Positions 22,134 to 33,559 of a stretch of 64,000 nt of DNA are shown here, in pieces (position 1 is the first letter of the stretch; each line of letters starts with the position of its first letter). Under the pieces are notes generated by a model. It made no database searches. It saw only the letters and a list, made by a program, of their open reading frames with translations, and had not been told where the DNA came from. A program made the translations under genes and the position numbers. Where the stretch lies: assembly GCA_019925095.2 (NCBI GenBank), contig CM034391.1, forward strand, positions 28,370,551 to 28,434,550, read 5' to 3'. Origin of the DNA: Dendrolimus kikuchii. Lineage: Eukaryota; Arthropoda; Insecta; Lepidoptera; Lasiocampidae.

Positions 22134-22358
22134 CCCAGGTGATAGGGCATTCACCCGACTGGATGGCTACCACCCCTGGTCGCCATAACAACCTTGAATT
22201 GTGTTCCGGCATTAGTGACCAGGTTCCAGTCTCCCTTAAGAGAGCAGCAGCACATTTGTAGCCCCTTTGGTGTTGCAAATGTCCATAGGCGATGGTAACC
22301 GCTTTCCATCAAGTGGGCCGTCTGCCTGTCTGCTGACCTCCTGCAATAAAGAAAAAAA
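22134..22358 (+). mobile_element. SINE-B, short form
   Basis: Begins 'ccaggtgatagggc' and ends 'ctgcaataaagaaaaaa'. Confidence 0.8.
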
Positions 22359-22574
22359 AGATGCGACGTTGTCAATGACGTTAAATATTGACGTATGAGA
22401 TAATGTATGTATGTACGCATGTGGCTATGTGTGACGGCATTATTTTATAATGCTTTAAATAAGACGCGTTCGACCACAGTTAAAATTTTAACCAATAACT
22501 CAGGTGTGGCTATTAAATCGTGGTTAGCTTTTAACCTTCGTTAGATGGCTTTAATATTTTGAATTAGGAGTTAA

Positions 22575-22982
22575 CAAAGAAACAAATGGTTTTTTTTTAA
22601 CATTAATTCAGTTTGCCGCAGCCATTTAGCGTAAATCATAGCGCAAGAACCGCGTTCGTAATACCGAAGTAAAAAAGAGAGTTGGTCTGAAAGAGAGTGT
22701 CGGGGTGAAGACAAGGAAAGGAATGCTCCGGTGGTTCGGGCATGTGGAAAGAATGACTAAACAGATAAATAATGTAAAAGTGGATGGATGCAGAAGTCGT
22801 GGAAGGCCACGACACACCTTCCATGATCAAATTGATCGTGTACTAGCAGAAGGTGATGTCAGGAGCCTTAAGAATAGACGAGCGTGCATGACAAGAGTTA
22901 TGAATGTCAAAGAAGCAAGTGAGGTGTGTAAGAATACCCTGCATGGGAACTGGCGTGAAGTTATGTATGTATGTATATATGT
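22575..22982 (+). mobile_element. Family A LINE tail with inverted 5' filler, TSD aattaggagttaa
   Basis: The duplication lies at 22562-22574 and 22983-22995. The insert is 22575-22646, an imperfect inverted copy of 23210-23282, followed by the family A end (22647-22982). The LINE part is internally shortened. Confidence 0.75.
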
Positions 22983-23047
22983 AATTAGGAGTTAAGTTTG
23001 ACATTTCTAAGAATTATAACAACTATATAACATACATACATACATAT

Positions 23048-23165
23048 CTTTTTTATTGATAATGCTAGGGGGATGCTTTTGCGCCCTATCTCCGGGCCCG
23101 GGAGTGTGGGGCTCACGACGGTCGGTCCTCCAGTCGAGCTACAAAATCTACATTAACGCAAGCCG
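23048..23165 (-). mobile_element. R1-like LINE 3'-UTR fragment
   Basis: The 'ttgataatgctagggggatg' opening after a T-run matches 'ttgataacgccgggggaatg' at 26694-26714. It is truncated after about 110 bp. Confidence 0.55.
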
Positions 23166-23502
23166 CTAGCAAAAGTTAGTTAGTAATTATAAACCAAATA
23201 AAGTTCTTGCGCTATGATTTACGGTAAATGGCTGCGGCAGACTGAATTAATGTTCAAATTAAATCCATTTGTTTCTTTGTTAAAATTATTTAGCTTTACA
23301 TGATAAGTATAATATTAATAAATTTTAAACAATAAAATTAAACTGCTTGAAATAAAATTAAGCACTAAAAATATATATACAAATTAAATTAAACATAATA
23401 AATTATAATAATAAAAATTACATATCATATACGAGTCCTCGCCGTCACACGGCAACGCTCCCAAAAAGCTGGCCGCACGTTGGTTCAGGCCAATTGTATT
23501 CA

Positions 23503-24064
23503 CTTTTTGCGAGACAGTAATGTCACTCAAGGAGGCCGCAGAACGAGACAGGGAGAGAAGTCCTGCAGCGCGTGCCAATGCGTCTTCTCGAGGTCGCCGG
23601 CCTTCAGCTGGCACCCGGAGAGGCAGGTACGCGCATTACTTCCCTCCCTGAGTTAGGTTCCGTTTACCGCGGGGGGCCTTTAGCTTGCTAGGAAGAGCAA
23701 AGGACCTTCTACCCCCGCACAACGAAGTGGGGTGTGTTCTCCCAGGGCACACTCCAGGCACTTTATTGCGCTGGATCAGCTGGGCGTAACTATGTTCTAA
23801 ATCTCAGCCTTTCCAACACATTCAAAGCGCAGGGTCGTCAGGGAGGAGGGGGTTTTTAGTGGGTATTGGGGTTGCTCGCCCGTGCAGCAACGCTCTTCCA
23901 CACTATTCTCTGACGTCGATCGCGGACGGAGCGTTGCCAAGAGCATACTATTGCTGCAGTGTTATCGCCCCCGACCGACGCGTGTCGTTCCCCTAGCAAT
24001 GACCCAGTTTGTGCGTAAATCGGTTAAGCATTTTCCCTCGCCTCAAAAAAAAAAAAAAAAAAGA
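23503..24064 (+). mobile_element. R1-like LINE 3' end, TSD ccaattgtattca
   Basis: Encodes the last residues of an R1-type ORF2 (ETVMSLKEAAERDRE … RYAHYFPP, stop), then a GC-rich 3' UTR and poly(A). It is flanked by a 13-bp duplication at 23490-23502 and 24065-24077 and is 562 bp long. Confidence 0.85.
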
Positions 24065-24169
24065 CCAATTGTATTCAGATACAAGCTAGCCCTTTAGTTA
24101 CGTGAAACTTCTATCAATCATGTTGATATACGTCAATGGAGTCAATAAGCCCTAGAGTTTTTACATTAT

Positions 24170-24777
24170 AAGCCACATTTTTTTAAGTGAAACTTCTATA
24201 TAGACGTCTTACGATTTTTCGCTCACGAAAATGCGTCACGGCCGCGTGTTCTAATACTTACATTTTTAAACTCGTGATATCTTTCGAATGGGAGGTCCGA
24301 ATTGAATAATTCAAAAAGTTATATAAAGGCATTGAAGCAGTCTTGAATATGAAGTAATTTATTTTGATAAGGATGAATACCAAGATACAAATAATGAGCC
24401 TTTTCTAGCGGCGGCATTTAATTAAATTTTTAATATAAAAGAACACTTATTGTGGCAAAACTATAATAGTTAGACATATGCTGTCGCGACATTTTTTGTA
24501 AATAATGATGTGTTCTGCAAAGTCGTAGTACATTATTTTATTCTATCATCAATAGTTTTCGCAGTGCACGCGATTTTAGGTTTTTTTTTACACCTTGGGT
24601 TACATTATTGGAGTTTTAGTAAGGATCCCTAATTTTTTTGTAAATATAATATAGCCTATGTCACCAGGGGATAGTGTAGCTTGCCAACAGTGAAAGAATT
24701 TTTCAAATCGGTTCAGTAGTTTCGGAGCCTCTTCAATGCAAACAAACAATCTTTCCTCTTTATAATATTAGTATAGA
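24170..24777 (-). mobile_element. Helitron-like element (family E relative)
   Basis: On the minus strand it opens A|TCTATACTAATATTATAAAGAG at 24777, a typical lepidopteran Helitron 5' end. The interior (24240-24650) recurs inverted at 18405-18790. The 3' CTAG end was not placed. Confidence 0.6.
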
Positions 24778-24970
24778 TATTCATATACATTTATTATAAA
24801 ATGAATTAGATATTTGCATATTATAAAAAGCGCAAGGCTTTGTGGTGGAAGTTGTTTAATAAAATTGGGAGCTGAGTTGCCCTAAAAAGCGCTATATCTA
24901 GCTCCGAAAGCGCTAAAATGGCAGCCCTGGTGAGCCGAGCGCCGGGGAAGTCCCGTAAACGAGTAAGCGA

Positions 24971-26101
24971 GCGAGGATATTTTTTTTTTTTAAGGTGGGG
25001 GTAATGCTATTTACGCACAATACTGGGTCCTTTGCAAGGGATTAGACCATAGTTGATCATGAGGGTTTTCCCCTTTGACAAGGGGCAATCCGAACACTAA
25101 TCAAGCCAGCTTGTGTGGAGAGTCAGAGAAGTTGCACGGGCAACAACCACTACCCACTAAAACCACCCTCCTCCCATGTGCCCCGCGCTTTTTATGTAGG
25201 ACAGGCTGAGACTTAGAACGTAGTTACGCCCAGTCCGATCCAGCGCAAAAAGTGCCTGAATGTGCCCCGGGAATCAGAATACATCCACTTCGTCAGCGGG
25301 GTTGATGAGTCCTTTGCTCCCTTGATAGCTAAAGGTCCCCCGAAGCGGTATTATTCAGGGTGGGAAGTCATGCGCATACCTGCATCTCCGGATGCTAGCC
25401 AACCGCCGGCGTCCGCGTGGAGTCGCATTAGTACGCGCAATAATACTCCCCTCCCTATCTCGCTCGGCGGCCTCTTTGAGAGACATTACCGTCTCGCAAA
25501 AAGTAACCGCAGCCCCCCAGGTATCGCTGCTATGCAGCATGGCTTTCACCAGACTGCAGAGCGAGTCGATCGCTCCTACTTGTGTCTCGAGTTCGAAACG
25601 CTGCGGCGCCCATGCCGCGCACTCGACTAGCGCGTGAAACGCCGTGTCGGGTGCGCCGCACTGGCGGCATTCCGGGGAAGGCAAGCAGCCCACAATGTGA
25701 CACAGATACTTATCGAAACACCCGTGTCCGGTAAGTATCTGCGTCATCCTGAAGGTCAGGGTTCCGCTTTCGCGAGTGACCCATTCCATCAGCTGCGTCC
25801 TGATTGCCTCCACCGTGTAGCCGCCGGCCGCAGGGTTTTCTAGCTCTTGAGACCAGATGGCGACCATGGAGGCGGTTTCCCGCTTCCTGATCGCCTCGAT
25901 TTCGACCTGGCAAAAGACCAGGCCGCGAGCGAGAGTATCCTGTCGGGAGCGCCGCACTTTCGCCAGTACGTCCTCCTGGAGAGGCCAGGGCGGATTGCCT
26001 GCCAAAAGTGTCGACGCCGTCCCCGACACTGTACGGTATCATCGAATGGTCCTCACGGCCAGAACCCGCTGCGCCCGGTGCAGCAGAGTCCTACTGTGAT
26101 C
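24971..26101 (-). mobile_element. R1-like LINE, 3' third
   Basis: The poly(T) at 24971 marks the 3' end of a minus-strand element. The 3' UTR and the C-terminal coding part follow (see next entry). It is truncated at about 26101, directly against the first of three TAAGATAAGCT repeats. Confidence 0.8.
25355..26092 (-). pseudogene. R1-clade ORF2 C-terminal region (thumb and zinc knuckle)
   Basis: An open frame of 224 codons (26029-25355) extends further upstream through one stop (LLHRAQRVLAVRTIR, stop, YRTVSGTAS). Recognisable parts in order are the R1 thumb motif (RAQRVLAVR..R.YRTVS), then LTFRMTQILTGHGCFDKYL, then the CRQCG…HALVEC cysteine-histidine motif (C-x2-C-x7-H-x4-C) of R1-group ORF2 proteins, and the C-terminal ETVMSLKEAAERDRE. 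In intact R1 elements ORF2 holds an APE endonuclease and reverse transcriptase. Both are lost here. There is no 28S rDNA context, so this is a non-rDNA R1 relative. Confidence 0.82.
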
Positions 26102-26112
26102 TAAGATAAGCT

Positions 26113-26674
26113 TTTTTTTTTTTTTTTTTGAGGCGAGGGAAAATGCTTAACCGATTTACGCACAAACTGGGCCGTTGCTAGGGGAACGACACGCGTCGGT
26201 CGGGGGCGATAACACTGCAGCAATAGTATGCTCTTGGCAGCGCTCCGTCCGCGATCGATGTCACAGAATAGTGTGGAAGACTCCGAGCGTTGCTACACGA
26301 GCGAGCAACCCCAATACCCACTAAAAACCCCCTCCTCCCTGTCGACCCTGCGCTTTGTATGTGTTGGAAAGGCTGAGATTTAGAACATAGTTACGCCCAG
26401 CCGATCCAGCGCAATAAAGTGCCTGGAGTGTGCCCTGGGAGAACACACCCCACTTCGTTGTGCGGGGGTAGAAGGTCCTTTGCTCTCCTAGCAAGCTAAA
26501 GGCCCCCCGCGGTAAACGGAACCTAACTCAGGGAGGGAAGTAATGCGTGTACCTGCCTCTCCGGGTGCCAGCTGATGGCCGGCGACCTCGAGAAGACGCA
26601 TTAGCACGCGCTGCAAGACTCCTCTCCCTATCGCGTTCTGCGGCCTCCTTGAGTGACATTACTGTCTCAGAATG
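26113..26674 (-). mobile_element. R1-like LINE 3' end, flanked by TAAGATAAGCT
   Basis: Same segment as 23503-24064 but minus-oriented, with poly(T) at its left. The identical 11-bp repeats flank it at 26102-26112 and 26675-26685. Confidence 0.85.
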
Positions 26675-26685
26675 TAAGATAAGCT

Positions 26686-27083
26686 TTTTTTTTTTGATAA
26701 CGCCGGGGGAATGTCTTTGGACACCGTCCTCGGGCTCTTCGCGGGAAGAGCCAAATGCAGCGCAGAAGCATGCATCGAGGGTGTGTGGGACTCTCGGCGG
26801 CCGGTTCTCCACGCTAGCTTCAAACAGAAGCAGTCGCGAGAAACCGATCGCCAAACTCCCCACTAAACCTAAACCTGCGCTCCTGTATCAACGCTTTTAC
26901 GGGGCGTCACGGGATCTAGAACAGAGTTACTGCACCGTGACGCCCCCACGCTCAGTAATACTGGGCCACCCCGGTGGCAGAGTGACCCACTTCATCAATC
27001 AGGGGGGGAAGTCCGCTGCTACCCCCGTAGCAGCGGCCCCCTGTGACGGTAATTATGGGAGGAGGAGATTCGCGTAGAGAATT
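26686..27083 (-). mobile_element. Second R1-like 3' end in the same target site
   Basis: Opens with poly(T), then 'gataacgccgggggaatg', a 3' UTR of a different subfamily (compare 23048). It is flanked by TAAGATAAGCT at 26675-26685 and 27084-27094. Confidence 0.78.
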
Positions 27084-27094
27084 TAAGATAAGCT

Positions 27095-27517
27095 AAACCA
27101 ACCAAAGCCAAGTAATTTCGACGCTTAAGGGAGTTTGTCGTTAAATCGAGTGATTGGTGTATGTATAATTCGCAAAGTCTTCAGGAGTAGAAATAATCTC
27201 TAATAATTAGGTATTATGTAAAAGAACTCTAATTATAAATTGAACCGACAAGACAGCTTAATACAATTAAACCTACACTAAATCTTCAGATGAAATTAGC
27301 ATCAACGTGTTGTTATTTATAGCACTTCATTATTGCATTATCTCCTGTAATTAATTTACAAAGGCAGTAAGTCGAATCAGTATAATTAACGAGAATCAAG
27401 AGCGTGCTTTGCCAAGTGGGAAGTTAAATAGATGACCGTAAACAATGACTAGGTAAGTATTTATAATTAAACAAAATTCTAGATTTTTTAATTGCGAAAC
27501 TGCCAAGTAGGCACAGC
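27095..27517. other. Intergenic, nothing recognised
   Basis: AT-rich unique sequence. Confidence 0.4.
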
Positions 27518-27608
27518 ACCTTTGGTGCTGTAAATGTCCGTAGGTGATGGTAACCACTTGCCAGCGGGTGGGCTGTCTACTTGTCTGCTGAACTCAGGCA
27601 ATAAAAAA
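27518..27608 (+). mobile_element. SINE-B or partner LINE tail, diverged
   Basis: Only the last ~90 bp (tgtaaatgtccgtaggtgatgg … aggcaataaaaa) are present. Confidence 0.6.
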
Positions 27609-28033
27609 TTAAAGTTTTTTTGTCAATGAATTGTAACTTTATGATTTGTGTACTATCGTCTTAATTAAAGCTTTTTTTACCGTAATTAGTAGATTATGAA
27701 GCAGGGGATACATTACTAGCGGCCCCGGCAGACGTTGTCCTGCCTTTAAAAAATAAAACTTCTAGAACCCGATCCCAGAGCCACGTACCGGTTCTAATTG
27801 CGAATCTAAACCATCCAGGAACCCACTCACACACACAAAAACAAAATCACCAAAATCGCTCCCGGTGATTAGGAGAATTGTAGAACCCGATCTCAGCGCC
27901 ATCTACCGGTTCCAATTGTAGATCTAAACCATCCCGAAACCCACTCAAACACACACACAAAATTTCACATCAAAATCGGTAAAGTCGTTCTCAAGTTATA
28001 AAATTACAACGAAAAGTGGCATTGATTTTTATA

Positions 28034-29264
28034 TTAGGTTGGGGAAAAAGGTTCTTCGCATTTTATATAAAAATTCAAAACGTTTTTTTATAAAGTTTAT
28101 TTACATTTGACTAAAGTATGTAGGTGCCATTTTGTTGGATAACTTTTTGCCATCTTGTAGGTAGGGACGTGATCCCATTGCTATAAAAATTTTGGGGCTT
28201 CTGATCAAAAAACTGCGACAAGTGGTTTTGGCAGTCCTCTCGTGATGTTACCTGACACTACCTAAGGAATTCTGCAGAGACCGAAACAGGTGAAAATCTG
28301 AAGGTGCAAGGTCTGGACTATACGGCGGATGCATTAACACCTCCCAGCCAAACTCTCGTAATTTTTGCTGAGTGGCTAAAGATGTCTGAGGTCTAGCGTT
28401 ATCGTGGTGAAAAACCACACTCCTGCTGTTGATTAATTCCGGCCGCTTTCTCTCAACTTTTTGCTTTAATCTCATCAGTTGTTCGCAGTACAGTTCAGAA
28501 TCGATGGTCCTGCCTGGCGGTAACAGCTCATAATGAATAATGCCCTTCCAATCTCACCATAGACACAGCATCACCTTGTTGCGAGTTAACCCGGGTTTCG
28601 CCACAGTCTGTGAAGCCTGAGTGGGCTTTGACACCAATCTTTTTCGCACGTTCTTGTCGTACGTGATCCACTTTTCATCACCAGTTATCAGCTTCTTCAA
28701 ACATGGTTCGGTTTCATTAAGTCGTAATAAAGAATCACAGATGAGTACACAGTTCATTAGGTTTCTTTCAGCGAGCTCATGAGGCACCCCAATATCGAGC
28801 TTTTTTGTGTACCCAGCTTTTTTTTGTGGTCAATTCCCAGTTCTCCAGCTACATCGTAACTACTAATATGCCGATCTTGCTCCACTTTTTCAAAAATGGC
28901 ATCAATTTTGTCCGTAACAGGGCGACCAGAGCGACGTGCATCTTTGATATCAATATTTCCGGATTGAAAACGCATTAGGTCCATAAACATCACAATTTTT
29001 TTTCGCGGCTTGTGTTGCATTTTTTACCTTTTTTGTAGTAAAATTTTAAAATGTATCGAATTTGTTCATTAGATTCACTCATTTTAACAATAAGAAAAAC
29101 AAATGAAAATCACACATTTTCCTAATTTGAATTTGGAATTGTCTTCTTTAAAATTAAAACTTTTTAATGATACCAAAACCAGCCAGATACAAATGGTTTA
29201 GCCAAAGAGATCTTATTACAAGTTCATACATACTATATGCGAAAAGACTTTTTCCCCAACCTAT
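28034..29264 (-). mobile_element. Mariner transposon, about 1.23 kb, defective
   Basis: The terminal inverted repeats read TTAGGTTGGGGAAAAAG at one end and the imperfect complement (ctttttccccaaccta) at the other, within a TA target duplication. The length matches intact mariners (~1.28 kb). The coding region is on the minus strand and broken (next entry). Confidence 0.88.
28140..29082 (-). pseudogene. Mariner transposase pseudogene, D,D34D type
   Basis: The start codon is at 29082. The N-terminus reads MSESNEQIRYILKFYYKKGK, the helix-turn-helix region of mariner transposases. A frameshift near 29010 follows, then FQSGNIDIKDARRSGRPV in another frame. The catalytic residues are still visible: first Asp in ITGDEKWITYD, second in FHHDNARP and third in YSPDLAPSDFHLF. 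The spacing between the last two is exactly 34 residues. Several frame changes and lost sequence between the blocks show it cannot make an active enzyme, though the ends might still be used by a related transposase. Confidence 0.88.
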
Positions 29265-29278
29265 TATATATATATAGA

Positions 29279-29559
29279 TTATACATAGAGCATATTTTGA
29301 AAATTTGTACGCCGCATTTTCAGTGCAAACCTTCCTTTTGGGGTAAGACCAAAACGACCCGAATTTTGTTAATTAATAGTAATTAGTAAATCAAATAAAT
29401 AAATGTAAATAAAACCAACAATAAAACACTTTATTACTTTAAAATTAAAATAAATACCCGTGTAACAACTTGTATCGAATCATCTAATAGCATACAATTC
29501 GACAGAGTGATTGCCGAGTATTAATTTACTATAACTTATTTATAATTATTTTAATTATT
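29279..29559. other. Intergenic AT-rich sequence, nothing recognised
   Basis: No feature was seen. Confidence 0.4.
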
Positions 29560-30090
29560 ATTATGTTTAATGTATGTCTTTGTAGACCACGGGCCATGAA
29601 AATGGCCCGGACTTTTGGGGGGCTTGCGTGGGGCCATGGGAAGGCCAACACGTAGAAGCCCCGTGACAAATTTAATGTAAATGTGGCGTGACACTGACCG
29701 GCGATTATCGCTGTCTACACCATATAGTAATGCACCCAAGGACAAGCCCCGGCCAGTGTAGGACTATTGTGGGAAATGAGGACAAAAAGTACCGGGCTAT
29801 TGGGGTGAACTGCTAATGGTACTAGGCAGACGGTGACTCGCCACTCCCTGCATGGGCCCCAACAAATGCCATAGAAGGCAGGGGCAACATGGGTGTGAGT
29901 GGCTAAGGGGTGTAGAGAGGTGGGCTGCAGGTTCACCGAAGCTACTTCTGACGTGATGCCATTTATCACTTCCACTCCTAGAGCTTGAGTCTTAGCTCTA
30001 GCGATCTCCACTCCGTGCCGGCTGGCTAAGGCAAGAATGGAGTCTGGTCCGAGGTCTCGCTACTCACCTAAGGCCCCCCTGGGGGTAAAG
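29560..30090 (-). mobile_element. Non-LTR repeat D, near full length
   Basis: Unbroken across the site where the 2363 copy carries a SINE. The 5' end is somewhat rearranged ('gagtctggtccgaggtc'). Confidence 0.68.
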
Positions 30091-30324
30091 TTTTATTATT
30101 ATTTATTATAATTGTTTGTGTGGACTTAATAATAATTATCTTATTACGTCTTAGAATTTAAATAAGAGATTATTTCTGTAAGACATAATAAAATATTATC
30201 CTCAAATTTGCCGCCCCACGTTCCAACCTACTCAGCCTATTGGTAAATCCGCCACTGAGCCACCTGATGGAAAGTGGTGGCCGTCGTCTACAGAAGCTAA
30301 GACGTAGCCAGCTTGTAAAACGGA

Positions 30325-30560
30325 ATAGCGGCCTTTTGGTTGAGCGCGCTACGTCTTTCCGGCCTACCTCACTGCAACGCAGAGGCTACGGGTTCGATTC
30401 CTCGTATAGAACATTTCGGGAAACGTCTTTTCTCCGTTATTTACTATGGTCTCGGTGTCTGGGATCGGCCCCAGAGTAGACCGTTGTATATTATTACCCA
30501 TAACACAAGCGTAACATGCTTAATTTGGGGATATACAATGTTTGTCTGCCGATTTAAAAA
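30325..30560 (+). mobile_element. tRNA-derived SINE
   Basis: The A box (TGGTTGAGCGC) and B box (GGTTCGATTCC) are visible, followed by the body and an A-rich tail. Confidence 0.82.
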
Positions 30561-30982
30561 AAAAAATTTAAAGAATTAAAAAAGAGAATAAAGGAAGAAA
30601 TGGGCCATCATTTGAATTTTAACTTTTCATAAGCCTCATCTGCAACCCTGGCAGTGCCAAATCTCAAAACACGCTGTAGCCATAATAAATTGTTTCACGT
30701 GTCCTATAGTAGAAGCAATTATGGCTTAAATTAAGTACTTGCTCGTCTTACTGTGACTTATAACAAAAAATTTAATAAAGTAGGTATTTTTCATTACTCA
30801 AAACTAATTTTTCAATTAGGATGACATTTTAACTGTTTATCAGGCACCATAAATATCCACGCCTTTGAAACGCCTCTATAGTTCTTATGTATGTATAATA
30901 TGTATTTGTGCATAATACATACTATATAGGGGGGATACTTGAGCAGGCATAAATAAATAAATAAATTACATTTATATCAGAG
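30561..30982. other. Intergenic, nothing recognised
   Basis: AT-rich unique sequence. Confidence 0.4.
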
Positions 30983-30993
30983 CGTATTATGAA

Positions 30994-31524
30994 GCGTTAG
31001 GTAAACTTCTAGGCGCTAAGAACCTCAGCCAGAAGGCCCAACTTGCCATACACAACGCGGTGCTGGTACCTACGCTCACGTATGGAAGCAAGAGTTGTTT
31101 AAGTGGAGTAAACGCGGTCGAGATGCGAGCACTGCGCAAAATCTGCGGAGTGACGCTCGAGGACCGCGTTCGTAATACCGAAGTAAGAAAGAGAGTTGCT
31201 CTGAAAGAGAGTGTCGGGGTGAAGGTAAGGAAAGGAATGCGCCGGTGGTCCGGGCATGTGGAAAGAATGCATGATGAAAGAATGCATGATGAAAGAATGA
31301 CTAAACAGATATACAATGCAGAAGTCGTGGAAGGCCTTCCATGATCAAATTGATCGTGTACTAGCGGAGGGTGATGTCAGGAGCCTTAAGAACAGACGAG
31401 CGTGCATGACAAGAGTTATGAATGTCAAAGAAGCAAGTGAGGTGTGTAATAATAAGCCTGAATGGCGCTCTGTTGTTCGTGCCTACCCCGCAAGGGAACT
31501 GGCGAGAAGTTATGTATGTATGTA
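30994..31524 (+). mobile_element. RTE-like LINE 3' end (family A), TSD cgtattatgaa
   Basis: The longest 5' extent in the window: it starts upstream of the TLTYGS motif with LGKLLGAKNLSQKAQLAIHNAVL. The duplication lies at 30983-30993 and 31525-31535. The 'catgatgaaagaatg' unit is repeated twice, and ~30 bp are lost before 'gaagtcgtgg'. Confidence 0.88.
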
Positions 31525-31535
31525 CGTATTATGAA

Positions 31536-31981
31536 CTCTTTATGGCGGTCTTGCCTTTGTGCAAAAACATTGCAAAGCGTGAACTATCCATTAATTTGCG
31601 AAAATCATATTGAACAGAATTTATTGTCTATGTTATAAATATTGTAAGCTGTTGGATATGTAATAAACAAATAGAATCACGATTAATTAAAGGCTAGCCG
31701 TTTCACTTGAATATTCTGTGTTTGCGTTGTATCACACCGATCAAGACCAACGTAAGAGCTGTTATCAAGATATAGTTCCAAGCTCTACCACGTTAAGATT
31801 AATTTATAGAATAAGAATATTTTTATTTTCCATATTGGGAGGTCTTGAGATGGACATAGCATATAAGCATGTAAGCATATAATTGACTTCGTTTTACTAA
31901 CCTCATAAATCTTATTAATAATAATAATTCGTTTATTTCAGACACAAAGATCCATAATTACAACACATTTTACAGATTATT
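31536..31981. other. Intergenic, nothing recognised
   Basis: AT-rich unique sequence. Confidence 0.4.
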
Positions 31982-31993
31982 ATTATTAAATTA

Positions 31994-32463
31994 GCCAGGC
32001 CCAGCTTGCCATACACAACGCGGTGCTGGTACCTACGCTCACGTATGGAAGCGAGAGTTGGGTATGGAAGAGAGAGCATGAAAGTAGAGTAAGAGTAAAC
32101 GCGGTCGAGATGCGAGCACTGCACAAAATCTGCGGAGTGACGCTCGCGGACCGCGTTCGTAATACCGAAGTAAGAAAGGGAGTTGATCTGAAAGAGAGTG
32201 TCGGGGTGAAGGTAAGGAAAGGAATGCTCCGGTTGTTCGGGCATGCGGAAGTCGTGGAAGGCCACGACACACCTTTCATGATCAAATTGATCGTATACTA
32301 GCAAAAGGTGATGTCAGGAGCCTTAAGAACAGACGAGCGTGCATCACAAGAGCTATGAATGTCAAAGAAGCAAGTGAGGTGTGTAAGAACAAGCTTGAAT
32401 GGCGCTCTGTTGTTCGTGCCTACCCCGCAAGGGAACTGGCGTGAAATATGTATGTATGTATGT
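31994..32463 (+). mobile_element. RTE-like LINE 3' end (family A), TSD attattaaatta
   Basis: The duplication lies at 31982-31993 and 32464-32475. About 70 bp around the 'ERMHDERM' segment are deleted. Confidence 0.88.
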
Positions 32464-32497
32464 ATTATTAAATTAAATTAAATTAAAACCTTAAAAA

Positions 32498-33146
32498 TCT
32501 ATATATATATAAAATTGAATCCCTATTTCCCTTGGTCACGCCATCACGCGTGAACGGCTGGACCGATTTCGCTAATTCTTTTTTTGTTGTGTTGGTTATT
32601 GTCAGGAGAAGGTTCTTATTAAAGAAAATTGCGCGGAAAATTAGAAAATTGAAGAATACTTAACCACCATATAAAATTATTTCTAATCTAACCTTAGCGC
32701 TTTGGACAACATAAACTTTTTAAATGTAACCTTATGACGTTTGACATGTAATTGACAGAACGCGTGCTGCAAATATCGTCAAAGAGGATGTAAACAAACT
32801 GAATATCGTTTAAAACAGACTAACTTCGGTCGGAGTTATTTTATTGATAATATACATGTAAAATAATTAATTTAGCTGTAATTGGGTTCCAATATTTAGC
32901 TGAATTATTTTTGTGTGTGTTCCCGGGACCCACTCCCGGGATGGTTATGATTATAGATCTACCGGTAGGTGGCACCGCTAGTCTTCCTAAACGGTGGGAC
33001 CTATTTTGATGATTTTTTTGTTTTTATTAAAGTGGATTCGAGAATGGTTTAAATTATCTAATGGTCCCGGTAAATGTCGTTGCAATGCAATCAGGTTCTA
33101 GATTTTTATTTCTAAAGACAGGACAACGTCTGCCGGGTACAGCTAG
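32498..33146 (+). mobile_element. Complete non-autonomous Helitron (family K)
   Basis: 649 bp with 5' A|TCTATATATATATAAAATT and 3' GGGTACAGCTAG|T. There is no target duplication. Helitrons move by rolling-circle replication with a Rep/helicase protein. None is encoded here, so it depends on another element. It is the reference for the shorter K copies. Confidence 0.82.
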
Positions 33147-33246
33147 TAAAAAATAAAAATTAACAAATGTCCATCAGTCAGTCAGTCCTTTACTAAATAA
33201 AGCATTCCATTCACATTTTACATTAAAATAATTATTCTATCTATGC

Positions 33247-33485
33247 AGCAATCTTTTTCAATCTTTCTTTTTGCCAGGTGGTAGGGCATTTGCCCGCCTG
33301 GATGGCTACCACCCCTGGTCTAGAGTATGCCGCCATAACAACCTTGAATTGTGTTCCGGCATTAGTGACCAGATTCCAGTCTCCCTTAAGAGAGCAGCAG
33401 CGCATTTGTAGCAACTTTGGTGTTGCAAATGTCCATAGGCGATGCTAACTGCTTTCCATCAAATGGAACTCATGCAATAAAAAAG
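33247..33485 (+). mobile_element. SINE-B, short form with alternative head
   Basis: Opens 'agcaatctttttcaatctttc', the same head as 10917-10944, then the common body. A small deletion lies near the tail. Confidence 0.8.
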
Positions 33486-33559
33486 TTTCAAACCTGCCCT
33501 GCGCCTTTTCATTGCCAGAGTCTGTGTTTCCTGATATCCACAAGCTGGCTGTGTTAAGT

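Larger units (their letters stand above)
27716..29278 (-). mobile_element. Helitron (family K) interrupted by a mariner
   Basis: The 3' end is CTAG|T at 27716-27719 and the 5' end is A|TCTATATATATA at 29278. The Helitron proper is 27716-28033 plus about 14 bp at 29265-29278. Part of its interior is repeated in tandem (27765-27850 and 27890-27960). Confidence 0.75.

Noticed and set aside
28034..29264. Possibly active mariner
   Set aside because: The transposase has frameshifts after the N-terminal helix and between catalytic blocks, so it cannot be functional.
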